Shown here one piece after another: positions 48,409 through 57,901 of a DNA stretch of 62,322 nt. Source of the stretch: an uncultured Bacteroidia bacterium (GTDB lineage: Bacteria > Bacteroidota > Bacteroidia > Bacteroidales > UBA932); contig CACZDC010000015.1 of NCBI GenBank assembly GCA_902779785.1, positions 1 through 62,322 on the forward strand, in the 5' to 3' direction. The notes beneath the pieces were generated by a model, which made no database searches, was not told where the DNA came from, and saw only the letters and a program-made list of their open reading frames with translations. Made by a program: the position numbers and the translations under genes. Each line of letters opens with the position of its first letter. Position 1 is the first letter of the stretch.

Positions 48409-49404
48409 CTATCTGCTGTTGGCGGCGATAAGTTCGCGGATTTCCTGTTTGGCGTCCCTCCAGCGCGGAATGTCTATCTTCGTGCCGATGACCTCCACCA
48501 CCTTGGCGGCGATTATGGACCCGACCTCTCCGCAGACTTTCAGGGGCATTCCGAGGCTGTGGGCATAGAGGAAGCCGGCGGCATAGGTGTCCCCGGCACC
48601 GGTCGCGTCGATGGGCTTGGCCGGCCAGGGCTCTATGAAATGGTACTCGTCACCGCTCCGGACCATAGAGCCTTCCTTGCCTACCTTTACGACGGCAATC
48701 TTGCAGTGCCGGGCGAGTTCGTCCACGGCCTGGCGAGGCTCCATCTTGGTGAAAGCCTTGGCCTCGCTCTCGTTGGCGAAGACTATGTCCACGTAGTTTT
48801 CGACCAGGTTGTGGAAGAAGGCATCGTTGGACTCCACTACATTGTAGGAGGCCATATCTATGGAAATGATGCAGCCCGCGGCCTTGGCAAGACGTGCAGC
48901 CTTGGAGATAAGTTCCTGATTCTGGACCAGATAGCCTTCGATATGGAAGTAGTCGTAGCCTTCGAACTGCTCCGGGGTCAGGTCGTCGGGGCCGAGTTCC
49001 AGAGTCGCGCCCATATAGTCGGCGAAGGTGCGCTCGGCGTTGGCTCCGGTGATGAAGACCATACAGCGCCCGGAAGATTTCTTGCTGTAGAGCATCTGGG
49101 CCTTGACGCCATACTGCTCCATCGTGCTCTTGAAGAGGTTACCGAGGTCATCGTTGCCTATCTTTCCGAGGAAGCCGGCCTGCATCCCGAAAATCGCCGC
49201 GCAGGTGATAGTGTTCGCCGCGCTCCCTCCGGGCACATACTTGACTCCGTATTCCTTAAGCGCTTCCCAGATTTTGTCTCCGGTCTCCATATCCACGTGC
49301 TGCATACTTCCCAGGGGCAGGTGCCACTGGCGGAGAAGACTGTCGTCCGGAAGGACTGCGAGAATGTCGGTAAGGGCGTTTCCGATGCCAAGGATGGATT
49401 TCAT
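48409..49404 (-). CDS. PfkB-family carbohydrate/nucleoside kinase (adenosine kinase-like)
   Basis: 331 residues. The pfkB signature GGSAANTITCAAIFG (~60) and the ATP/catalytic-base motif DATGAGDTYAAGFLYA (~265) are intact. The N terminus ILGIGNALTDIL and MDMASYN-type strands resemble adenosine kinase-like members common in Bacteroidota. Substrate could be adenosine, ribokinase-type sugars or others. A minus-strand TATATTTG box at 49431-49438 is its promoter, and it is the first gene of the four-gene minus-strand run. Confidence 0.88.
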   Translation of the reverse strand: MKSILGIGNALTDILAVLPDDSLLRQWHLPLGSMQHVDMETGDKIWEALKEYGVKYVPGGSAANTITCAAIFGMQAGFLGKIGNDDLGNLFKSTMEQYGVKAQMLYSKKSSGRCMVFITGANAERTFADYMGATLELGPDDLTPEQFEGYDYFHIEGYLVQNQELISKAARLAKAAGCIISIDMASYNVVESNDAFFHNLVENYVDIVFANESEAKAFTKMEPRQAVDELARHCKIAVVKVGKEGSMVRSGDEYHFIEPWPAKPIDATGAGDTYAAGFLYAHSLGMPLKVCGEVGSIIAAKVVEVIGTKIDIPRWRDAKQEIRELIAANSR

Positions 49405-49430
49405 ATACTTGCTGGTTTTCTAAAAGCTTA

Positions 49431-49469
49431 CAAATATATACATTATTCAGGATTTTTCCATTAACTTTG
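49431..49469. promoter_or_regulatory. Divergent promoters for the PfkB kinase and flippase-like genes
   Basis: CAAATATA (49431-49438) reads TATATTTG on the minus strand. TAACTTTG (49462-49469) on the plus strand ends eight bases before ATG 49478. Confidence 0.6.
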
Positions 49470-49477
49470 TCAGTGAT

Positions 49478-50521
49478 ATGGACAAGAAAGTTGCAAGTTT
49501 TCTGAAATATCTGCTCTGGGGGGCGGTCGCCGTCGTTTTGCTGTACTTTTCCTTCCGGAGCGTACGCTGGGCGGATTTCGCCGCAGCCCTTACGAACTGT
49601 CGCTGGGGCTATGTGCTGCTGTCTATGGTTTTAGGCGCGATGGTGTTCCTTGTCAGAGGTCTCCGCTGGAGGATGCAGCTGCTGCCGATCGACCCTAAGA
49701 CTTCGGGAGTCACCTGCTGGAACGCCTACAATATCTGTATGCTGGTCAACCTGGTCCTGCCGAGGGTAGGGGAGGTGGTCCGCTGCGCCTATGTCACCAA
49801 GCATTCCTCACGGGATTCTTCCGGAGCCCGGCTTGCAAGTATGGACAAGGTTTTCGGGACGGTCGTCGTGGACAGGGTATGGGACGCCCTTTCGCTGGTA
49901 ATTATATTCGGGGTTCTTCTGCTGACGATGTGGGACCGTTTCGGGGCTTTTTTCGAGCAGAGTTTCTCTTCCGGCATCTCTCTGAGGGGCGGGTTTGTAT
50001 GGATATTTGTCCTGCTTGTCTGTGTCCTTGTCCTGGCGGTGTACCTGTCTTGGAAGTTCCGCGCCAAAGGTGGTCTGTGGGGAAAGCTATGGGAAATCAT
50101 CAGAGGCTTTTCCGACGGTCTGTCTTCCTGTCTGAGGATGCGCCGCGGCTGGCTTTTCGTCGTCTATACCGCTTTGATATGGATCCTGTACTGGCTTATG
50201 TGCGCAACCGTGATGTGGGCCCTTCAAGGGATTGACCCTTCGGCAGTTGGCCCGGAGCTTGCCGAGTCGCTCGCCAAGATTGATTCCCTGACAATGGCCG
50301 ACGCGCTCTTCCTGATGTTCGCCGGGGCTATGAGCTCGATTATCCCTGTGCCCGGAGGCTTCGGGGCCTTCCATACCGTGGTCGCGGGTGCTTTGCTTTC
50401 CATCTATGGGATACCCTTCCCGGTGGGCCTTATCTTCGCTACTCTTTCGCACGAGTCCCAGGTAGTTACGGATGCGATCTGCGGCGGAGTCTCTTATGTC
50501 GCCGAGACCGTGAGGAAATGA
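49478..50521 (+). CDS. Flippase-like membrane protein (LPG synthase TM-region/UPF0104 family)
   Basis: 347 residues with about eight transmembrane helices. The family is recognised by RGLRWRMQLLPI (~63), NLVLPRVGEVVRCAYVTK (~88) and SSIIPVPGGFGAFHTVVAGAL (~288). Related proteins include the membrane part of MprF, which moves aminoacyl-phospholipids across the membrane, but this gene has no synthase domain. The lipid or glycolipid moved is unknown. It overlaps aroE by four bases. Confidence 0.85.
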   Translation: MDKKVASFLKYLLWGAVAVVLLYFSFRSVRWADFAAALTNCRWGYVLLSMVLGAMVFLVRGLRWRMQLLPIDPKTSGVTCWNAYNICMLVNLVLPRVGEVVRCAYVTKHSSRDSSGARLASMDKVFGTVVVDRVWDALSLVIIFGVLLLTMWDRFGAFFEQSFSSGISLRGGFVWIFVLLVCVLVLAVYLSWKFRAKGGLWGKLWEIIRGFSDGLSSCLRMRRGWLFVVYTALIWILYWLMCATVMWALQGIDPSAVGPELAESLAKIDSLTMADALFLMFAGAMSSIIPVPGGFGAFHTVVAGALLSIYGIPFPVGLIFATLSHESQVVTDAICGGVSYVAETVRK

Positions 50522-51249
50522 AGCGTTTCGCCCTCATAGGCCATCCTGTAGCCCAGTCCCTCAGTCCGCGTCTCTTTGCTGCGGCCTATGGGGGAAAATA
50601 TTCCTATGAACTGCTTGACGGAGAGGATTTCGGACTGCTCTGGCAGCGCTTCCTGGATGAGTTCGACGGAATCAACGTAACTGCGCCGTATAAACTGGAC
50701 GCTTTTGCCAAAGTCGACTTCGTCTCCGAGGAGGCATCTCTCTGCGGGGCGGTGAACCTGGCCGTAAAGACCCCGGAAGGCATCAAGGGCTACAATACGG
50801 ATGTCGACGGGGTGGTGAGTTCGGTCCAGGAGTGCGGAGTGCCTGTGAAGAAGGCCCTTGTCGTAGGCTGCGGCGGGGCCGGAAGGGCGGCTGCCGTGGG
50901 CGCGCTCAGACTTGGCTGCACACTCAGACTATGGAACCGCAGCTATGGAAAGGCGCAGGCTCTGGCGGAGGAGTTCGGCGCAGTTGCCGTCGACAGCCTT
51001 GAGGCGGCGCTCCCGGGAGCGGATCTTCTGATCTATACTCTGCCCGGCAGCGCGGATGTTCCTCCGGCTCTTTCCGATCTGTCCGGAAAACTTGTCCTTG
51101 AGGCTGAATACAAGACACCTCGCCTTGCCTCAGTCCCGTCTTTGCGCTATCTTTCAGGCAAGCGCTGGCTGCTTGGCCAGGCCGTCTCCGGATATGCTCT
51201 TTTTACCGGAGAAGAGCCGCTTGTCTCTGAAATGGAAAAATTTTTGTAA
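50518..51249 (+). CDS. aroE: Shikimate dehydrogenase
   Basis: 243 residues, short for the family. It reduces 3-dehydroshikimate with NADPH in aromatic amino acid synthesis. Motifs: LIGHPVAQSLSPRLF (~7), GINVTAPYK with the catalytic Lys (~57), GAVNLAVK (~79), NTDVDGV (~96) and the Rossmann GCGGAGRAAAVGAL (~118). The end lacks the longer C-terminal helix of the enterobacterial enzyme, which is usual for Bacteroidota. It overlaps the flippase-like gene by four bases (ATGA). Confidence 0.93.
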   Translation: MKRFALIGHPVAQSLSPRLFAAAYGGKYSYELLDGEDFGLLWQRFLDEFDGINVTAPYKLDAFAKVDFVSEEASLCGAVNLAVKTPEGIKGYNTDVDGVVSSVQECGVPVKKALVVGCGGAGRAAAVGALRLGCTLRLWNRSYGKAQALAEEFGAVAVDSLEAALPGADLLIYTLPGSADVPPALSDLSGKLVLEAEYKTPRLASVPSLRYLSGKRWLLGQAVSGYALFTGEEPLVSEMEKFL

Positions 51250-51316
51250 TTAACTGAAAAATACGTAACTTGCGACCGCGATTGCAAGGGGCGATTGCGT
51301 AAAAACACAAAATGTT

Positions 51317-51790
51317 ATGTCTCTGAATAAAGTTATGCTTATCGGCAATGTTGGTGACGACCCGAAGGTCCGTTATCTTGAGCCGAACCCACAGAATCCC
51401 GCGGCTGCCCCGAAGGTCGCCACATTCCGCCTTGCCACATCGGAGCGTTTCCGTGACCGCAACGGGGAACTTCGTGAAAATACCGAGTGGCACAGCATCG
51501 TTGCCTGGCGGAATTCAGCCGATGTGTGTGAAAAGTTTGTCCGCAAGGGGACGCAGTTATTCATAGAAGGGAAGCTTCGCAGCCGTCAGTGGACGGACCA
51601 GAACGGCGGAACTCGCTATGTCACCGAAATCGTCGTGGACAATCTTCAACTTCTCAACCGCAAGCCGGAGTCTCAGGGACAGCCCCAGGCGGAAGCGGTC
51701 CAGCAGCCTGCCCCGGCTGCGGCTGCGGCGGTTCCTCCCGCGGCGCCGCAGGTTCAGGATGCCTCGTCGGACGACGACCTCCCGTTCTAA
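51317..51790 (+). CDS. ssb: Single-stranded DNA-binding protein
   Basis: 157 residues. The N-terminal OB fold (SLNKVMLIGNVGDDPKVRY, then WHSIVAWRNSADVCEKFVRKG) binds single-stranded DNA as a tetramer. The Gln/Pro/Ala-rich linker (~115-148) leads to the acidic tail SSDDDLPF, which recruits RecO, primase, exonucleases and others. A hairpin terminator follows. Confidence 0.97.
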   Translation: MSLNKVMLIGNVGDDPKVRYLEPNPQNPAAAPKVATFRLATSERFRDRNGELRENTEWHSIVAWRNSADVCEKFVRKGTQLFIEGKLRSRQWTDQNGGTRYVTEIVVDNLQLLNRKPESQGQPQAEAVQQPAPAAAAAVPPAAPQVQDASSDDDLPF

Positions 51791-51797
51791 GATGTTT

Positions 51798-51832
51798 AAT
51801 CCCCGTTTCCGGCTAGGAATTCGGGGATTTTT
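51798..51832 (+). terminator. Intrinsic terminator after ssb
   Basis: AATCCCCG (51798-51805) pairs with CGGGGATT (51822-51829) and leads into a five-T run. Confidence 0.8.
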
Positions 51833-51834
51833 CG

Positions 51835-51842
51835 TATCTTTG
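51835..51842 (+). promoter_or_regulatory. -7 box of lysS
   Basis: TATCTTTG begins just after the ssb terminator and ends 19 bases before the lysS ATG. Confidence 0.65.
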
Positions 51843-51861
51843 CGGAATATCGAACTAAACT

Positions 51862-53376
51862 ATGGCATATTATGAATTGAACGAGCAGGAGCTCGGCAGA
51901 AGAGAATCGCTTGGAAAGCTTCGCGAACTGGGTATAAACCCATATCCTGCAGAGCAGTATCCTGTCAATACCACAACTGTGGAGATAGCCGCCGGCTACG
52001 ACCCCGAAAAGGGCAATTTCGGTGATGTCTGCATCGCCGGCCGCATTATGAGCCGCCGCATTATGGGCGCGGCTTCCTTTATGGAAATTCAGGACTCGGA
52101 AGGCCGCATCCAGGTCTATGTCAAGCGCGACGAGATCTGCCCTGGCGAGGACAAGACTATGTACAACACCGTGTTCAAGAAACTTCTGGACATTGGTGAC
52201 ATCGTGGGTATCAAGGGCTTCGCCTTCTTCACTCAGACAGGCCAGCTTTCGGTCCACGCCAAAGAACTGACCGTCCTTTCCAAGTCGCTCCGCGTGCTTC
52301 CCATAGTCAAGACGGACGCCGACGGTACTGTCCACGACGGCTTCGCCGATCCGGAACTGCGTTACCGCCAGAGGTATGTGGACCTGGTCGTCAACCCTCA
52401 AGTCAAGGAGACCTTCATCAAGCGCACCCAGATCATAGGAAAGATGCGCGAGTGCTTCAATGAGGTGGGCTGCCTGGAGGTGGAAACCCCTATCCTGCAG
52501 CCGATTCCCGGCGGTGCAACGGCTCGTCCTTTCGTCACTCATCACAATGCCCTGGACGTGGATATGTATATGCGTATCGCCAATGAGCTTTATCTCAAGA
52601 GGCTGATCGTAGGCGGTTTCGCCGGGGTGTATGAGTTCGCCAAGAATTTCCGCAACGAGGGTATGGACAAGACCCACAATCCGGAGTTCACCTGCGTGGA
52701 GATGTACATTGCCTATAAGGACTACCTCTGGATGATGGAGTTTACCGAAAAGATGCTCCAGAGGGTTGCAGAGGCCACCGGCGGGGTCAAAAAGGTCATC
52801 GGCGGACAGGAGGTTTCCTTCGAAGGCCCGTTCCGCCGTCTCAGGATACTGGACGCAATCAAGGAATACGCCGGGGTGGATGTCAAGGGAATGGACGAGA
52901 AGGCTCTCCGGGAGGTCTGCCGGAAGCTGAACGTGGAGGTGTCTCCCGAAATGGGGGTCGGCAAACTGATCGACGCCATTTTCGGGGAATACTGCGAGAA
53001 GAATCTGATCCAGCCGACCTTTGTGATCGACTATCCCGTGGAGATGTCGCCTCTTACCAAGCGCTGCCGCTACGATGACAGCCTCACGGAGCGTTTCGAG
53101 CTTTTCGTCTGCGGAAAGGAACTGGCCAATGCCTACAGCGAACTGAATGACCCGGTCGACCAGCTGGAGCGCTTCGAGGAGCAGGCTGCCCTCAAGAGCA
53201 AGGGTGACGACGAGGCGATGTATGTGGACTATGACTTCGTCCGCGCTCTGGAATATGGGATGCCTCCGACCTCCGGAATCGGCATCGGAATTGACCGTCT
53301 GACAATGTTTATGACCGGGGCCGAGACTATCCAGGACGTGCTTTTCTTCCCCACTATGAGACCTGAAAAATTCTGA
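51862..53376 (+). CDS. lysS: Lysyl-tRNA synthetase (class II)
   Basis: 504 residues. The N-terminal OB anticodon-binding domain ([21 protein letters not shown]) is followed by the class II core: motif 1 around [17 protein letters not shown] (~211), motif 2 [15 protein letters not shown] (~262) and motif 3 [12 protein letters not shown] (~475). The length is that of bacterial LysS. It is followed six bases later by a 59-residue PspC gene and then a SpoU methyltransferase; the three appear co-transcribed. Confidence 0.97.
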   Translation: MAYYELNEQELGRRESLGKLRELGINPYPAEQYPVNTTTVEIAAGYDPEKGNFGDVCIAGRIMSRRIMGAASFMEIQDSEGRIQVYVKRDEICPGEDKTMYNTVFKKLLDIGDIVGIKGFAFFTQTGQLSVHAKELTVLSKSLRVLPIVKTDADGTVHDGFADPELRYRQRYVDLVVNPQVKETFIKRTQIIGKMRECFNEVGCLEVETPILQPIPGGATARPFVTHHNALDVDMYMRIANELYLKRLIVGGFAGVYEFAKNFRNEGMDKTHNPEFTCVEMYIAYKDYLWMMEFTEKMLQRVAEATGGVKKVIGGQEVSFEGPFRRLRILDAIKEYAGVDVKGMDEKALREVCRKLNVEVSPEMGVGKLIDAIFGEYCEKNLIQPTFVIDYPVEMSPLTKRCRYDDSLTERFELFVCGKELANAYSELNDPVDQLERFEEQAALKSKGDDEAMYVDYDFVRALEYGMPPTSGIGIGIDRLTMFMTGAETIQDVLFFPTMRPEKF

Positions 53377-53381
53377 AGTAT

Positions 53382-53561
53382 ATGAAACGTTTGGTTCTTG
53401 ACCGGCAGAATAAAAAAATCGCCGGAGTCTGCGCCGGCATTGCGAATTATCTAGAAGTTGACGTCACCGTCGTCAGGATTCTCTTCCTGATCGCGCTTCT
53501 GTGCGGCTCCTTCGGCTTCTGGGCATACATCATAGTCTGGGCCCTGGCTCCGGTTCAGTGA
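53382..53561 (+). CDS. PspC-domain membrane protein (59 residues)
   Basis: A very small gene. The product starts MKRLVLDRQNKKIAGVCAGI and continues NYLEVDVTVVRILFLIALLC, the full PspC signature, with one or two transmembrane passes in GFWAYIIVWALAP. PspC proteins sit in the inner membrane; in enterobacteria PspC senses envelope stress, but the single-domain form has no proven role. It starts five bases after lysS, and its TGA overlaps the GTG start of the methyltransferase (GTGA). Confidence 0.88.
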   Translation: MKRLVLDRQNKKIAGVCAGIANYLEVDVTVVRILFLIALLCGSFGFWAYIIVWALAPVQ

Positions 53562-54391
53562 GGACGGAAGCTGTCACTTCGGCGTCCAATCCGAAGATAA
53601 AACAGCTTCTCCAGCTGCAGGAAAAGTCGAAACTGCGGCGGGAGAGGGGACTTTTCGTGGTCGAAGGAAGGCGTGAGATTGAGCATTGTCTGGAGGGCGG
53701 CTTCCGTATCAGGACGCTTTTCGTATGTCCCGAGATTGCGGGCGAAGCGGCAATTCTCTCCGCGTCGCTTCGCGACCCTGTACGGGCAAATGCTCCAGAA
53801 ATGGCCACTTTGCCTGAAATGGTCGTAGAGCTTCCGGAGAGCCTGTACAGGAAAGTGGCCTACAGGGATTCCACGGAAGGCGTTATTGCCGAGGTGGAGT
53901 ACAAGTCGCTTGGACTGGAAGATCTGGCCCTTGGGGACAATCCCTTGATTGTTGTCCTGGAGGCGGTAGAAAAGCCCGGGAACCTCGGAGCGGTGCTCCG
54001 CAGCGCCGATGCCGCCGGGGCGGATGCCGTCATTGTCTGCGATCCGCTGACAGACCTGTACAATCCCAATCTTATCCGCGCTTCCGTCGGCGCCGTCTTT
54101 ACCGTGCCCACTGTCGTGAGCGCTTCCGAAGAACTGATCCCCTGGCTTAAAGAAAGAGGAATACGGATACTTACGGCTCAGCTTCAGGACTCCTCTTTAT
54201 ATTACGATTATGATATGAAAGGTGGAACTGCGCTGGTAATGGGGACGGAATCCACCGGGCTCAGCGAGCGATGGCGACAGGCTGCGGATGCTCATATCCG
54301 CATTCCGATGCTAGGCCGTCTGGACAGCCTGAACGTTTCGGTCTCCGCGGCGATACTCCTCTTTGAAGCTGTACGTCAACGAAATAGATAA
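53558..54391 (+). CDS. SpoU/TrmH-family RNA methyltransferase with hairpin-element insert
   Basis: 277 residues from GTG 53558, which overlaps the PspC stop; in-frame codons further upstream lie inside pspC. The N-terminal substrate-binding domain starts TSASNPKIKQLLQL with RRERGLFVVEGRREIEHCL. The C-terminal trefoil-knot SAM domain has EAVEKPGNLGAVLRSADAAG (motif 1), NPNLIRASVGAVFTVP (motif 2) and VMGTESTGLSERW with IPMLGRLDSLNVSVSAAI (motif 3). Targets are 2'-O-ribose sites of rRNA or tRNA; the exact site is unknown. The N-terminal domain contains [14 protein letters not shown] (~69-82), encoded by copy 3 of the in-gene hairpin element. The insert keeps the frame and lies between two family blocks. 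Confidence 0.93.
   Translation: MRTEAVTSASNPKIKQLLQLQEKSKLRRERGLFVVEGRREIEHCLEGGFRIRTLFVCPEIAGEAAILSASLRDPVRANAPEMATLPEMVVELPESLYRKVAYRDSTEGVIAEVEYKSLGLEDLALGDNPLIVVLEAVEKPGNLGAVLRSADAAGADAVIVCDPLTDLYNPNLIRASVGAVFTVPTVVSASEELIPWLKERGIRILTAQLQDSSLYYDYDMKGGTALVMGTESTGLSERWRQAADAHIRIPMLGRLDSLNVSVSAAILLFEAVRQRNR
53758..53796 (+). repeat. In-gene hairpin element, copy 3 (inside SpoU methyltransferase gene)
   Basis: 39 bp: CTCCGC, the 32-bp core at 53764-53795 with hairpin GTCGC-TTC-GCGAC, and a final C. The core is identical to copy 2, and CTCCGC is shared with copy 1. Confidence 0.9.
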
Positions 54392-54396
54392 AAAGT

Positions 54397-54424
54397 GCCG
54401 GCGCTCCTCCCCAAGAGCGCCGGC
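54397..54424 (+). terminator. Hairpin after the SpoU methyltransferase gene
   Basis: GCCGGCGCTC (54397-54406) pairs perfectly with GAGCGCCGGC (54415-54424) across an eight-base loop, five bases after the stop. There is no T run, so it may act as a Rho-independent-like pause or mRNA 3' protector. Confidence 0.55.
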
Positions 54425-54565
54425 CGGTATATAAAACGAACTTAACAAATGGATAGGAAGAATTCTTCCTTAATCCACAGGCAAAGTTATCGATTAAAAT
54501 CCATAACTCCAAGTTTCCTTACAATTATTTTCTAATTAAATATTTTTAATTTCGATTGTTAAGGA

Positions 54566-55525
54566 TTATTGCTCCTCGGGAGTCCTGCCTTCAAGCAGTG
54601 CGGTAGTCAGGGGGAATTTCTCCGGAGTTATCGTTATCTCGAATGGATACTTGAAAAAGAATAGTTCATCGCTGAGACTCAAGGCCCCGATACTTTCCGG
54701 ATTCTCCTCATCTTCGAGCCATTTGGCAAGGTCGGGGAGGAGGCTCAAAACGATGGTCCGCCTAAGGTTGGTAAACTGAAAGTCCACCCTTTTTTCGGCT
54801 TTGCCATTGTAGTAAGCGCCGATGGCATAATCATTTTTCAGGATATTGTTCACATTTGCCCGGAGCGTGAGTTTCCCGGGAATGTCTTGGATGAATTTCA
54901 TCTTTTCCGGGATAGGAATTTTTGACGTGGCATCTCCGTTCCCGCTGAGTTCCAGCGTGGTCAGGAGAGTTTCCTCAAAGCAGGCTTTGCACTTCAGGCT
55001 GAGCTCGAAATCGGTCCTTATCAAATGTCTTTCCAGCTTGATGGAACTCTCTTCGATTTCTATGCTTTGTTTCCCGAACAGGATTTTGCCTTTGAATATG
55101 GCCGAGCCGTCGTGATTGTACTCGAGTGTCTTGTCTTTCCCGTTGATTATGAGATAGATATCGCCGCTGACAATCTCCTTTCCGGCTTTCTTTATGATAA
55201 AATGGTTCTCCGTCCAGGGATGATAAGTGCCTTGCTGGAGGACGAGGGTAAGCTCTTCTCCGGAGCCGGTGAAGAGGACTTCATAGCCTGGGGCATCGAA
55301 ATTGCCCTGGGTCAAAAACTGGTGGGAAAGGGCCTCGGCGGCATATACGGCGTCGCGTGTGGGCTCGTATTCCACAGGGGAGAAGTTGTCGTAGATGGTC
55401 TGGTCGATGAAATGGATGTTGTTTTCGAGATGGTTGACTCTTTCTTTGGAGGAACCGCTTTCGAGCTCTTTTTCCTGGCAGGAAACGGCGGCTAGGAGCA
55501 GAAGTATGATGTGGATTTTTTTCAT
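54566..55525 (-). CDS. Lipoprotein of unknown function
   Basis: 319 residues. The signal peptide KKIHIILLLLAAVSC is a good SPII lipobox and is followed by a Glu/Ser-rich linker. The rest is a beta-rich soluble domain with many Glu/Lys (ELTLVLQQGTYHPWTENHF, GKDKTLEYNHDGSAIFKGK). Cys residues in KCKACFEE are unusual for an exported domain. No family recognised. It is less GC-rich than its neighbours. Minus-strand TATCTTTG at 55553-55560 is the probable promoter. Confidence 0.7.
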   Translation of the reverse strand: MKKIHIILLLLAAVSCQEKELESGSSKERVNHLENNIHFIDQTIYDNFSPVEYEPTRDAVYAAEALSHQFLTQGNFDAPGYEVLFTGSGEELTLVLQQGTYHPWTENHFIIKKAGKEIVSGDIYLIINGKDKTLEYNHDGSAIFKGKILFGKQSIEIEESSIKLERHLIRTDFELSLKCKACFEETLLTTLELSGNGDATSKIPIPEKMKFIQDIPGKLTLRANVNNILKNDYAIGAYYNGKAEKRVDFQFTNLRRTIVLSLLPDLAKWLEDEENPESIGALSLSDELFFFKYPFEITITPEKFPLTTALLEGRTPEEQ

Positions 55526-55552
55526 AATTTTGCCTGAGTTTCAGCTCAAGGG

Positions 55553-55591
55553 CAAAGATATAAATACTTTGAAGAAAAATTGCTATATTTG
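55553..55591. promoter_or_regulatory. Divergent -7 boxes for the lipoprotein and sugar transporter genes
   Basis: CAAAGATA (55553-55560) reads TATCTTTG on the minus strand, toward the lipoprotein gene. TATATTTG (55584-55591) is the plus-strand box about 43 bases before the transporter ATG. Confidence 0.55.
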
Positions 55592-55634
55592 AAAGCTATT
55601 TGAAACAAATAACAAACTTTATAAACACAAAACA

Positions 55635-56906
55635 ATGGCTAAAAAAAACAGTAACGTCCTGGCAATCGGAATCATGTTCTTCCTCTTTTTTATGATTTCC
55701 TTTGTCACCGGTTTGCAGAACCCTATGGGTGTTATCGCGAAGGCCCAGTTCAATGCGACCAACGCAATGTCCCAGATGGGCAATTTTATGAACTTCTTCG
55801 CCTATCTGGTCCTCGGCATTCCCGCCGGTCTGGTCCTGAAGAAGAAAGGCTACAAATTCACGGCTCTCACGGCTGTGGCGGTTGGCTTTACCGGAGTCCT
55901 GATCTCCTTCCTTTCCGGAGTGTTCGGAAACTATTGGGTTTATCTTCTCGGCGCTCTCGTGTCCGGCTTTTCGATGTGTATGCTGAATACGGTCGTCAAC
56001 CCCTTGCTCAACACCCTTGGCGGCGGTGGAAACCGTGGCAACCAGCTTATCCAGATGGGCGGAAGCCTTAATTCCATCGGTGCGACGCTGGTCCCCATCC
56101 TTGCCGGTTATATGATCGGAGAGGTTACGGAAAAGACTCAGGTCGCCGATGTGAACGGAGCCCTTTTCCTGGCAATGGGTATTTTTGCCCTGGCCTTCCT
56201 GGTGATTCTCTTCTCCGCTATTCCCGAACCTGAACTCGAGGCTGCGAAGGCTGCCCCTGCCGTCCAGGCAGAAGGTGTGGTAGACAGCGTGAAGGGCGCT
56301 CTCAAATTCCGTCACTTTGTACTCGGTATCGTGGCGATATTCCTTTATCTCGGCATCGAGGTAGGCATCCCGAACATTGCCAATCTTTATATGACTACAG
56401 GCGCTGAAGGTGGCGGTCTCGGAATCGCGGCAGGCATTGCCGGCACTTTCGTGGGCGCTTACTGGTTTATGATGATGATCGGCCGTCTGACCGGCAGCGC
56501 AGTCGGCGGCAAGGTCTCCAGCCGCGCTATGATTATGGCTACAAGCGGCGCAGGCATCCTCTTCCTCCTTCTGGCTATGTTCCTTCCCAAGTCCTGGGTT
56601 ATCACTATTTCCGGCAACACTGTTCCCTTCGCCATTATCCTTATGGTTGCCTGCGGTCTTTGCACTTCCATTATGTGGGGCGCCATCTTCAACCTTGCTG
56701 TCGAGGGCCTTGGAAAGTACACTTCAATCGCCTCCGGTATATTTATGACTATGGTCGTCGGCGGCGGTATCCTTCCTCTAGTCCAGGGCTTTGCAGCCGA
56801 CCATCTTGGTTTCCTGAACAGCTACTGGCTGATAATCATCTACTTGCTCTATCTCCTCTGGTATGGTTTCAGTGGTTCCCGTCCCGTCAACAAAGAAGCT
56901 AAATAA
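55635..56906 (+). CDS. Sugar MFS transporter (FucP/GlcP family)
   Basis: 423 residues with twelve predicted helices. The N-terminal half has FFLFFMISFVTGLQNPMG and NFFAYLVLGIPAGLVLKKKGYK, the latter a FucP-type motif after helix 2; GFSMCMLNTVVNPLLNTLG lies in helix 4. The C-terminal half contains KVSSRAMI and MWGAIFNLAVEGLGKYTSIASG, typical of the sugar/proton symporters for fucose, glucose and galactose. The ROK kinase gene eight bases downstream suggests glucose or a related hexose as substrate (inference). Confidence 0.9.
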   Translation: MAKKNSNVLAIGIMFFLFFMISFVTGLQNPMGVIAKAQFNATNAMSQMGNFMNFFAYLVLGIPAGLVLKKKGYKFTALTAVAVGFTGVLISFLSGVFGNYWVYLLGALVSGFSMCMLNTVVNPLLNTLGGGGNRGNQLIQMGGSLNSIGATLVPILAGYMIGEVTEKTQVADVNGALFLAMGIFALAFLVILFSAIPEPELEAAKAAPAVQAEGVVDSVKGALKFRHFVLGIVAIFLYLGIEVGIPNIANLYMTTGAEGGGLGIAAGIAGTFVGAYWFMMMIGRLTGSAVGGKVSSRAMIMATSGAGILFLLLAMFLPKSWVITISGNTVPFAIILMVACGLCTSIMWGAIFNLAVEGLGKYTSIASGIFMTMVVGGGILPLVQGFAADHLGFLNSYWLIIIYLLYLLWYGFSGSRPVNKEAK

Positions 56907-56914
56907 AAGGTAGT

Positions 56915-57883
56915 ATGGAAAAGAAATACGTCATAGGTGTCGATGTAGGCGGCCAGACCGCAAAGTGCGGTGTCGTGGACGCTGAGGGCAATGTGGTGGC
57001 CCAGGAAGTTCTAGTTTCCAACGAGACTTCCGAAGCTGCAGTGTTTATCGCCGAACTTGCAGAGACTCTCAAGAAGTTGATTGCCAAGGCAGGGGTCGAG
57101 GGAAAAATAGCCGGTATCGGCGTGGGCGCTCCGAATGCCAATTATTACACGGGCAATATCGAGTTCGCTCCGAATCTGACCTGGACTCTCGCCGGCAGCA
57201 AGATCATTCCATTTGCAAAGATGCTTTCCGAGGCTATGGGCGGCCTGAAGGTCACCCTTACCAACGATGCCAATGCGGCTGCCCTTGGTGAGATGAAATA
57301 CGGCGTTGCCAAACTGATGAAAATCAAGGACTTCATTATGATTACCCTGGGCACCGGCGTCGGCAGCGGCATTGTTATCAACGGCCAGCTTCTCTATGGT
57401 CACGACGGCTTTGCAGGTGAGCTTGGGCACACTATCGTTGTCCGCGAAAACGGCCGCCAGTGCGGTTGTGGACGCAAAGGCTGCCTCGAGGCGTATTGCT
57501 CGGCGATCGGTGTCGCCCGCACGGCAAAGGAGTGGCTTGAAGAGAGCGAGGAGCCTTCTCTGCTTCGTTCGAAGTCTGACATCACCTCCAAGGACGTCTA
57601 TGATGCCGCCAAGGACGGTGACGCCCTTGCAAAGCGCGTGTTTGACTACACAGGCCGGCTGCTGGGAACTCAGCTTGCCGATTTCATTGCCTTCTCCGCC
57701 CCCGAGGCCATTATTCTCTTCGGCGGTCTCGCCCGTGCGAAAGAATTCCTGACGGAGCCTATCGAGAAAGCGATGAACGACAATGTCCTCCCTTTGTGGA
57801 AGAACAAGGTCAAGCTCCTTTACTCGACGCTTCCTGCCTCCGATGCCGCCATCCTCGGTGCCTCGGCCCTCGGCTGGGAGTAA
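56915..57883 (+). CDS. ROK-family sugar kinase (glucokinase-like)
   Basis: 322 residues. The N-terminal phosphate-binding loop is IGVDVGGQTAKCGVVD (~7). GHDGFAGELGHTIV carries the ROK ExGH motif (~167), followed by the zinc-binding RQCGCGRKGCLEAYCS (~185), and the C-terminal part has FGGLARA. ROK kinases phosphorylate glucose, mannose, fructose or N-acetyl sugars. Placed directly after a hexose transporter, it is likely to phosphorylate the imported sugar. An extragenic palindrome array begins 18 bases after the stop. Confidence 0.93.
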   Translation: MEKKYVIGVDVGGQTAKCGVVDAEGNVVAQEVLVSNETSEAAVFIAELAETLKKLIAKAGVEGKIAGIGVGAPNANYYTGNIEFAPNLTWTLAGSKIIPFAKMLSEAMGGLKVTLTNDANAAALGEMKYGVAKLMKIKDFIMITLGTGVGSGIVINGQLLYGHDGFAGELGHTIVVRENGRQCGCGRKGCLEAYCSAIGVARTAKEWLEESEEPSLLRSKSDITSKDVYDAAKDGDALAKRVFDYTGRLLGTQLADFIAFSAPEAIILFGGLARAKEFLTEPIEKAMNDNVLPLWKNKVKLLYSTLPASDAAILGASALGWE

Positions 57884-57901
57884 GCGCTTGCTTTTTTGAT
57901 T